Source: Setoptus koraiensis (Eukaryota; Arthropoda). From it: 64,000 nucleotides of DNA. A program made the position numbers and the translations under genes. This document shows positions 57,349 through 64,000 of the stretch, one piece after another (position 1 is the stretch's first letter; every line of letters starts with the position of its first letter). The stretch spans positions 8,804,001 to 8,868,000 of the forward strand of contig CM106586.1 of assembly GCA_048013815.1 (NCBI GenBank). Direction: 5' to 3'. Under the pieces are notes generated by a model. That model saw nothing but the letters and a program-made list of their open reading frames with translations, was not told where the DNA came from and did no database searches.

Positions 57349-58520
57349 AACAAACAGTTTCGTGTTTTGCGCAGCACAACACAGGCTCAACACAACAGTT
57401 GATTGGTTGATCGAAACACCGACACGGCACCACTACCGGCTATCTAAGGAACGCGTTATCTAGCTGTTGTGAGCTCTCCTCTCTCTCTCCCTTGTCAGCA
57501 TAGTTAGCTATGCGGACTTCTTCAACTTTTCTCTGGCTAGATGAATGTGCGCAGCACTCATCAACATACACCATACACTCTTTGGTAAAGTATAGGAAAG
57601 AACGGGCGATTGTGGGAGTGGAAAGAGGAAAACAAATCCACTTGTGCTCTAGTTTAGTTGTTGCTGTTACTCGAAAAACCTATCTATCCATCTGTGTTAT
57701 AACTTGGATCCCAACTATTCCGGCTCATCTGTAAAGTCGACAATATGCTAAGGAATGTCGAGGTTGTCTGGCGTAGCATGTCGGAATGTTTTTAACACTT
57801 TCTGTACTCACACTACACAACAACTATTTGGCTTCCCAACTTGGTTATGTGCGTGCATTTGATTAGCCCTAATTGAAATAGACAATTCATCTTTCAGGTC
57901 GTCTTCCTGCATTCCATTGAATTTGCGCTGACATACCGGGTCTTGATATTTTTATCTTATGTGCAAGATGTGAGCGACAAAAGCGAATACAAAACTTTCG
58001 CCTCGCCTACTGTTGTACAGTGTATGTATTCGTATTCATTCATATTCGTTCATTCATATATTAGTACCAAAACTTGAAAACTTAACTGTAATTGTCCATA
58101 TTGTTACAAATACATTAAATGAATGAGCTACGTACGTATCTAAGTAATCCATAATATTATCGCGCTGTTGATGACGTGAAAAGTTTACTGACTCTGAGTT
58201 TAGTCGCAACAGTAGAACAAAAAAACCCATTCGTTTGCATTTGTTAGCGTTAAGATACCGATCGATGTTTATATTTATAGTGTCTAACTGTACTCAACTG
58301 TTCGGTAATCTGGAGGTTGTTGGAACTTAAGTGTGCTGCATTTTGCGACTGTAGGAAGGCTGCCATTGGCATGTGTATTGTCTTCTTTGTGGTTGTTAAT
58401 TCGCCAGTCATCATGGGTGAAAGCTTACGTTATTTCTCTATCATTCAAGGAATTGTTGGTACGGAAGTCGTTGGTGGCGTAAAGTTTCGTTACGATATTC
58501 TAATATCATAAATGTTTTTT

Positions 58521-58990
58521 TGATCGTTAGAGAAATATGGGGTGAAGGGGTTTAAATAATGTATGGGTTCTATTGGGGCGGTAAATAGGGGTGGGGTAGC
58601 TGTGGAGTAAGCTGAGGTGGGAAGGGTTGCGTATATTTGAAAATGGTTTGCGTTTCGGTGTGTGTGGGGTGTTTGGTCGTGGACGGTGGTTAATGTCAGC
58701 GCTTCGTATGAAGGTGGGGTTGTGGGTGGAAGAGGGGCGTAGGGTGGGGGTCGGGCTGTGTGGGATGGGTACCTCAAGGGATGGAACATTGCTGATTGGT
58801 CTTAGTGGGTGGTTTGCTTAGTGTGGAGGGTGCTGACTATATGTGGTTTTCTGTTTAGTGGACCGACGGCATCGGTGTTTTGTGGTGTTTAACGAGATAG
58901 AGTGGGTGCAGTGTTGTTCAACAGATGGTTATGGGGTTTACTAGTGGGGGGGAGGGGGGGGATGTGGGAGCGCGTTTTTTGGCAAATTCT
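58521..58990. other. G-rich, C-poor strand-skewed segment at the host/bacterial transition
   Basis: The plus strand is dominated by GGG and GTGG words and is poor in C, unlike both the host sequence to the left and the bacterial block to the right. No gene is recognised. It marks the zone where the junction must lie. Confidence 0.6.
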
Positions 58991-59004
58991 GACGTACCTG
59001 TTTT

Positions 59005-60040
59005 TGTGTGGTTTAATTTGTCGGATTTCTAGTTACTTTTTTATTGAGGGCGATTCCCTTAAATTCATAATTGATAGAGGAATAGCGCTACCGGGATCAA
59101 TTTGTGGGAGCAAACTGCGTTTAATTTTGATTGTTGGTGGGTTTTCTAGTTACAGCATCTGCCCAGCCAAAAGCAAGCCGGCTCTCACCCGCACAAAACT
59201 AATTGTTTCTTTTTTTTTTTTTCAATGAGGATTATTGGGGGAGTACGAGAAAAGAGGATAAGAGTGAAGGAATGCATTTTCGATAGATATAACGTTTGAT
59301 GCCCGCCACCCAGCCTAGCCACCTAATATCGTCCTATCCTGCAGGAGATGCTACAGGGGCAAGGTTTTTGATTGAGCTTATCATGGGGATTGCTAGAGAG
59401 GAACTGGCTTAGGCAAATTGACTTAGAAACTGGTCTTAATCTCAGTATCTCTATTGTGTATATGCATTTGCTTATACGCCATTGAAGCAAAAATCTCTAT
59501 TTGCTGTCTTTGTTAGGCGCAATTACCTGGCGCTTTACCACCCCTTATTGGCTATTATTTGCTGCATATTGGTGGGCAATCTGAAAATTAGGGTTATGTG
59601 CCTGTAGATTATTTAATTGCTATTATTTATTCTCAATTCAATTTGTTTGGCCAATTCCTTATTTCTTGAGTTATATTGCTTGGGTATTAGACGTGTTACA
59701 AAAAGCAGGATTTAGGTTATTACCAAACAAAGTCAAAAGAGGGATAAAGTAAGTGCCGGATTTACTCTTGTAAGTAACTAACTACTAATACCAGTAAGTA
59801 TTTGCCAACTTTTTTACATTTTGGTGGGTATTACATTGCTGGAGTTTCAAATCATAGCGGGTTTGGCATTTAGTTTATTATGCCTATCAGCTAATGGTAA
59901 AGATGGATTTGCCAGTGGCAAGGAAAGTGATGTTTTGTTCTTTTTTTTACATCCCATTAGTGCATGTAGTTTTATTATATTTGATTTTAATCTTGAAAGA
60001 ATTTATAAATGGTGCCATACATCTGCCACAACTAAGATTT
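59005..60040 (+). pseudogene. ctaB: bacterial protoheme IX farnesyltransferase (heme O synthase, ctaB), frame-broken
   Basis: Words from the UbiA-type heme O synthase appear in the correct order but in changing frames: GGFLVTASA near 59,130-59,165, YTPLKQKS near 59,475-59,495, a GALPPLIGYY-like word at 59,530-59,560, QKAGFRLLPNKVKRG at 59,698-59,750, and a run reading RKVMFCSFFYIPLVHVVLL across 59,920-59,975. The enzyme farnesylates heme B for cytochrome oxidase in the bacterial inner membrane. The order and wording fit Bacteroidetes. No single frame spans more than about 75 codons. Substitutions that change conserved residues are rare compared with small length changes. Confidence 0.8.
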
Positions 60041-60048
60041 AAATTTTA

Positions 60049-60648
60049 ATGCCAACCCAAAAAGTTTGTCGTTTGGCTATTTGATTGTTTCATCAACCAT
60101 TATGTTTTGGCGGAATGGACAAGTTATTTACATCGTCTTTTCGGCCCTCAAAAGGTAAGGGACATGTGCTTTAGTATTGCAGATGTTTTTACCTATCGCA
60201 CAGCCCCGTTATTATGGCAAGTTGTGTTATGCTTTTACTGAGCCTATAGGGCTATAAGAAACGGAGATAAAACTAAGCAGCAACTATTTTTATGGAGTTG
60301 TGTAACAATGATTTTTTGGGATTGGCTTTTGGCTTTTTACAATTTCAAGGCCTGGACTAGCTTTATACAATAGTGCTGCAGTTTAATTAACAACAACGCT
60401 GCTATTTCAAGATTTAAAATGTATCTGGTTTTCACTTGATACCAATTTTTGCAGGAATTTTGCTTTTATTTTTTAAAATGCATTAGTTGGTTCTTAGACA
60501 ACAGATTTCTGTAGAAGAAATGCCACTTATCGCCAAGTTATTACTGCTATTTTTTGGCCATTTTATAGATATATTATGGATATATCTGTATGTTTTTTTA
60601 CTTTTGAACAGTTTAGATTTTTTTAACAAACTATTTTTATATACTATT
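60049..60648 (+). pseudogene. coxC: bacterial cytochrome oxidase subunit III, small form (coxC copy 1), frame-broken
   Basis: Begins with an ATG (60049) shortly after ctaB. Recognisable pieces are HRLFGPQK near 60,140, FGFLQFQ near 60,330, GFHLIPIFAGILLLFF at 60,427-60,475, RQQISVEEM at 60,495-60,521 and HFIDILWIYLYVFLLLN at 60,560-60,612, the helix that closes heme-copper oxidase subunit III. Bacteroidetes carry a short and a long subunit III side by side, which is what is seen here. Several small frame changes divide it. Confidence 0.78.
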
Positions 60649-60653
60649 ACTAA

Positions 60654-61390
60654 ATGGATATCATTTATCTGATATTTAGACCAAGCCTTAAAACTACCCC
60701 ATGGGCCGGTGGCCGTTCACCCATGGTCAGTTGCATATGGTAAAATAATGATATGTGGTTTTTTCTTACTATCGGATGCCTTCACATTCTCGTTCATTAT
60801 TGGATATATTATGGTTGCAAGTTTCTCGAATTCACTTGGCATTCCCAGATTTGTTTCCATTCATACAGGTGTAACCGATACTGGTTGCTCCACTTGTATT
60901 TGTGGGTATATGACCTTATTTTAATAGGAGTTCTGTGAACTATGGTGTTTAGGCGGGTAGAAGCCTGGACATGAAGAGCAAAAAAAGAAGGTTTTGGTGG
61001 ATGGTTGTACTTTTATTGGTGGTCTTTTATGTTCTTAGCTGGCTGTCAAGCCATTGAGTGGATCACATTTTCATCACGAAGGTTTTTGGTGTGGGAACAA
61101 TTCAAGTGCTAAAGAACTAACACATTTCTTCAAATGGTCCTGTTTCATACAGTAGCAGCACAACTATTTGCAATTCTTTTCTTTACAAATTACTGGTTTC
61201 CCCGTTTCGACGTATTTAGTGTGTAGTTATCATATATTCATCATTTTATGTATGACAATTAATGGAACTTTTGAGAAACGCGTGGTCATTATTATGGTAG
61301 AAATAAGTTGTTTATACTGCACTTTGTAGATTTAGTTTGGGTGTTGTATTTACATTCTCTATATTTAGTTTTATTATCATTCTTTAATAA
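60654..61390 (+). pseudogene. coxC: bacterial cytochrome oxidase subunit III, long form (coxC copy 2), frame-broken
   Basis: Pieces in order: HPWSVAYGKIMI with FFLLSDAFTFSFIIGY (60,715-60,800), RVEAGHE (about 60,955-60,975), GCQAIEWIT (61,042-61,070), FHEGFWCG-like, ITGFHGFHVF-like wording across the frame changes near 61,188-61,215, INGTFEKRGH near 61,255-61,290, and a broken VEKxGLYWHFVDLVWV word at 61,297-61,340. These are the core helices of subunit III. It follows copy 1 directly, as in Bacteroidetes operons. Confidence 0.8.
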
Positions 61391-61397
61391 AATTATT

Positions 61398-61770
61398 ATG
61401 TCAGACATATCGTAAATTACAACAGAAGATCACGGCCATGACGATATGCAGGAATGTCAAAAGTTTGAATTTGGAAAGTTTTCTTTATTCTATTGTTTAT
61501 TACTGTATCGAATTCATCATCGCAGTATGGATTAAGCCTGCAGGTTTTATTTGTGTAACCATGCAATTTATCGGAATACACTTTACATTGTTATAACCTT
61601 ATTAAAGGCTTTTTACATTGTTGCTATTTTATGCACTTAAAATTCGAGAAGAAAACTTGGATTGCAATTATCATTGTCAGTTTCGTTCATATTTATTATT
61701 TTATTTCATTGTTTTGATGCTATGAAGCGGTGGTTATATTCATGACCATTATGCCTCAAGTGCTATAAAC
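61398..61770 (+). pseudogene. coxD: bacterial cytochrome oxidase subunit IV (coxD/cyoD-like), frame-broken
   Basis: Starts MSDI at 61,398, with an Asp/His-rich N-terminus (EDHGHDD-like). The family hallmark, ending VAIFMHLKFEKKTWI, is read from 61,617 to 61,667 across one frame change. Short membrane subunit of the same oxidase, in the expected position after subunit III. Confidence 0.8.
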
Positions 61771-61772
61771 TA

Positions 61773-62475
61773 ATGAAAAACAAACCAAATTAAAAAGATA
61801 TTAATCATGGTAACCATTTTAGCGGTACCGGGATTTTTATATTATTTGCTTCAGGACAAAAAAGGTGGGAATAATTGATATAACCACTCGCTATTTATGG
61901 CGAAAAAGAATAAGGTGGCCAATACTTGCCACAGTGTAAGTGGGAAAAAAAATACCAGAAACGAATTATACCATTAAAAATATCAGACTTTAATTGAATA
62001 ATCAAAAGTCTAGATACGTATCTTGGCAAACTATAAAGACAGATGTTATTTTTGCTAAATCTTTTTTATTCAAATGGCAAAAACTACGGAGTCGTTTTTA
62101 CAAATAAAGCGTGAGTGGTTCAGTAGGTTGTAGAAAGAATAACTGATGCACTTTATAAGTTTAAGCATCGATCCTGCTCAAGATTAATGCGGTAACGATA
62201 GTGATTATGCAAAAAAATTAGATGCTTAAACCTTCAAAAAGGGATTTGTTTGCTGGTGATAGCACTTGGTAATGGGGCTCATTAAAATGGGTTGTTATTA
62301 GTTGCCTTAAATTCAATGAAAATGGGGAGACCTTTTTTTACTTATAATAACATGTTGGTGGATTTAATTTGATACACAACATAAAAAAAGAGGCTATACT
62401 GGCAATTCCTAACCACAGAAGCACTCTCTAACTAGACGATGAAATTAAGTGTTATATCGAAGAGTTGAGAAACAT
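61773..62475 (+). pseudogene. bacterial SCO1/SenC-type copper chaperone, frame-broken
   Basis: Begins with ATG at 61,773 and an N-terminal anchor read as ILAVPGFLYYLLQDKKG (61,814-61,866). It continues with KKIP and YTIKNI (61,945-61,982), LDTYLGKT (62,010-62,033), the SLSIDPA word (62,161-62,184), YAKKLDA (62,205-62,227), NNMLV near 62,347-62,362 and a YIEELRN end near 62,453-62,474. SCO proteins deliver copper to the CuA site of the oxidase. The CxxxC copper motif falls in a damaged stretch and I cannot read it. Confidence 0.72.
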
Positions 62476-62560
62476 GAGGGTGGTAGATGGTGGAAGGTTG
62501 AACGGTGAAGGTGAAGGTTGAGGTTTGAAAGAAATTTATCTAAGTAAGTTATAATAAATC

Positions 62561-63165
62561 ATGCAGAAGACAGTTAGAACAAACAATAAAATAAGTGATA
62601 TAATCATATTATCAATCGCCATTCCTGTGGTGTTGGTTAGCTCTTTTTTTTGGTGTTAATTAAATGAAAATTGGGCTATGTGGTCAACCTCTTTCCTTTT
62701 TGCCTCAATTTATGCTACTATAAATGGTGTAACTGCGTTGTTCTAATTATTGCGGTTTTTTATGGCAAATCAAAAACGGGAAAAAAGAAAACTTCATGAA
62801 AATTTAATGAAAGGTTGCTATCTTACTTTCTGTTCTATTCTTAGCATGTATGTCGCCTTATACATGACGTCCGATTCTACAAAATTTGGAGGTGAAGGCG
62901 CAATCACATAATCTATTATTTTATTTTTGATTTTACGCACATCTGCTATCAGTAATTATCATTCCATTCGTTGTGGTAACGTATTGTGAGGGCATTAGGG
63001 GCCCCAAATAAGAACGGGTTTTGACCAAACTAAGAAGATTGCTAAATAAACATTTCCAATGTGGTTATATGTGCGGTTAAGGTTTGTAATCGTTTACTTA
63101 ATGATATCTCCTTTTTATATTAACGATTAGATTTTTTGTCGTTTTTGTAAAAACCATTTTATTAG
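62561..63165 (+). pseudogene. bacterial DUF420 membrane protein, frame-broken
   Basis: Starts MQKTVRTNNKISDIIILSIA at 62,561, continues with YATINGVTA (62,711-62,736), RKLHENLMK (62,785-62,812), MTSDSTKFGGEGAI (62,867-62,908), an IIIPFVVVTY-like stretch (62,958-62,988) and VRALGAPNK (62,985-63,012). It closes with MISPFY-like wording near 63,100-63,120. DUF420 proteins follow SCO1 in Bacteroidetes cytochrome oxidase operons. Confidence 0.75.
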
Positions 63166-63199
63166 TTTATGCTAGTTATCTATATATTAGGGTTAAATA

Positions 63200-63767
63200 A
63201 ATTTGACGGCACGTGTGGATATTAAAACAGGTAAAGATTTATTTGAACTATTATTGGTAGCCCATGTCAGCTTTTTACGGAATTTCTATAACCAATTTTT
63301 TCAAAGTTGATACTTGCAGCAGACATGCAGTGTTAGGCTATACCCACAGTTTGTTGAGGTGATTGTCAAGATGTGTTATTTTAAAGATTTGGGAAAAGCC
63401 CTGAAAATTTAGAAAAAATACTTTCCCTTAAGTCCTACTTATACCGTTCTGTTATCACATGCCTCTATTAACTATTGTAAATAGACAGAAAAGCATAGTA
63501 TGAGGCATCATAAAAAAATAGCCTTAGATTTTACTGAGAATATTTAATTGAGTTGTGGAAGAGAATGCAATTGATCATACTATTACATCTGAAATTGAAA
63601 AATTGCCTTTGCACAGTGCAAAAAAATATTTAAATTAAATCGTCTCTGGAACATTTAAGTCTTAAAAGATTGTTCAATTTTAGGGATATCTGAAAGAACA
63701 GTAGAAATCATATTGCAAATGCGCTCTAAAAATACTCAGAAAGGCCTTTTAGTAATAAAGTTGTAAA
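63200..63767 (+). pseudogene. bacterial ECF-type RNA polymerase sigma factor, frame-broken
   Basis: Region 2 wording (DLFEL near 63,235; a broken EDIVQDVFFKIWEK-like stretch at 63,358-63,402) is followed by SLKSYLYRSVI (63,427-63,459). The region 4 helix-turn-helix reads SEIEKLPL (63,588-63,611), then ILGISERTVEIILQMRSK (63,680-63,733). This is the pattern of Bacteroidetes ECF sigma factors that control SusC/SusD-type uptake with a FecR anti-sigma factor. Interrupted by several frame changes. Confidence 0.75.
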
Positions 63768-63884
63768 GAAACCTTCTTCGGTGTTATAAATTTGTTCTCT
63801 CTTTATATCTTTTTTAATATTTTTTTAAACAAACTAGGTTTTTTGTGTTTCCGTATTGATCTTAGATTACATAAACAAACCACA

Positions 63885-64000
63885 ATGCTCCAAACCCCTG
63901 AATCCCTGGTATTCCTTACTAGGTATTTGAATGATCCTGTGATTTGGATTGTAAACAACTTGTTGACAAATTACGATCTGAGGTTCTTGCTAATGAAAAA
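63885..64000 (+). pseudogene. probable start of a bacterial FecR-type anti-sigma factor, runs off the window
   Basis: Begins MLQTPESLVFLTRYLNDPVI, which resembles the N-terminal helix of FecR anti-sigma proteins (a hydrophobic helix ending RYLxD/G). In another frame the sequence then reads DCKQLVDKLRSEVLANEK. Its position directly after an ECF sigma factor supports the call. Only about 39 codons are visible. Confidence 0.4.

Larger units (their letters stand above)
55928..58520. other. non-coding upstream region of alpha-actinin with simple repeats
   Basis: 5' side of alpha-actinin. It holds CA/CACT tracts, a CGA run (56339-56355), a GAAC/GAGC tetranucleotide array (about 56550-56618), a ten-G run (57026-57035) and a CpG-rich 23-bp tandem repeat (57268-57348). 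Short frames in the CpG part are not gene-like. Right of 57,450 the sequence is AT-rich and unremarkable. Confidence 0.5.

Noticed and set aside
59005-64000. Considered a mitochondrial DNA copy (NUMT) because of cytochrome oxidase subunit III
   Set aside because: Neighbouring ctaB, SCO1, DUF420 and an ECF sigma factor are not animal mitochondrial genes, and gene order is bacterial.
1-64000. CRISPR arrays, retroviral or LTR elements, Polintons, rRNA genes
   Set aside because: I looked for regularly spaced repeats, reverse transcriptase, integrase, capsid words, long terminal repeats and rRNA cores on both strands and saw none.

Overview
The window is nuclear DNA of an arthropod, most likely a small-genome chelicerate such as a mite. 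That placement is inferred from few, short introns (57-150 nt is common), many long single-exon genes, AAC/GTT-rich low complexity, and metazoan genes in close arthropod form (aveugle, moladietz/DUOXA, MADF-BESS, GABA-B-R1, alpha-actinin). The last 5 kb is of different origin: decayed or error-ridden bacterial (Bacteroidetes-type) DNA.

Layout. 1-4 kb: a TAL1/HLH3B-type bHLH factor and RIOK3, both minus. 4.4-6.2 kb: a large secreted DUF7042-7045-type protein. 6.6-9.9 kb: BRAP (plus) tail-to-tail with an 8-exon N-acetylglucosamine kinase (minus). 11.4-14.7 kb: DNA polymerase kappa (minus) head-to-head with mitochondrial ribosomal protein S18A (plus). 15-18.1 kb: GABA-B receptor subunit 1 in three exons. 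18.8-21.8 kb: a FANCJ/BRIP1 helicase in two exons. 22-24.8 kb: dual-oxidase maturation factor (DUOXA) in four exons on minus. 24.8-29.2 kb: a repeat-rich, CpG-containing non-coding zone. 29.2-30.5 kb: a MADF-BESS regulator. 31.9-35.6 kb: a regulator-of-microtubule-dynamics (RMDN) protein and a SMYD-type MYND-SET protein. 36.7-39.4 kb: an 877-residue secreted or membrane-anchored protein that I read as four tandem degenerate I29 (cathepsin propeptide) modules with no protease. 40.7-42.6 kb: V-ATPase subunit A. 43.3-43.9 kb: aveugle. 44.9-45.7 kb: L-xylulose reductase. 46.7-55.9 kb: alpha-actinin on minus, with a pair of mutually exclusive 86-nt exons. The 5.7-kb intron between them carries two plus-strand genes: a trypsin-like secreted protease and a small secreted cysteine-containing orphan.

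56-59 kb is non-coding (CA repeats, a 23-bp CpG tandem repeat, then a G-rich strand-skewed stretch). About 59.0-64.0 kb holds the remains, in conserved bacterial operon order, of heme O synthase (ctaB), two cytochrome oxidase subunit III genes, subunit IV, SCO1/SenC, a DUF420 membrane protein, an ECF sigma factor and the start of a probable FecR anti-sigma gene. All are broken by very frequent small insertions and deletions while their amino-acid words stay well conserved. This suggests either an inserted bacterial fragment or, more likely from the error profile, unpolished symbiont or contaminant sequence joined at a contig end.

The host genes form no functional cluster: they are unlinked housekeeping, signalling and DNA-repair genes packed closely, often sharing short divergent or convergent intergenic spaces. 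The best candidates for something undescribed are the protease-less I29 array and the bacterial block with its junction.
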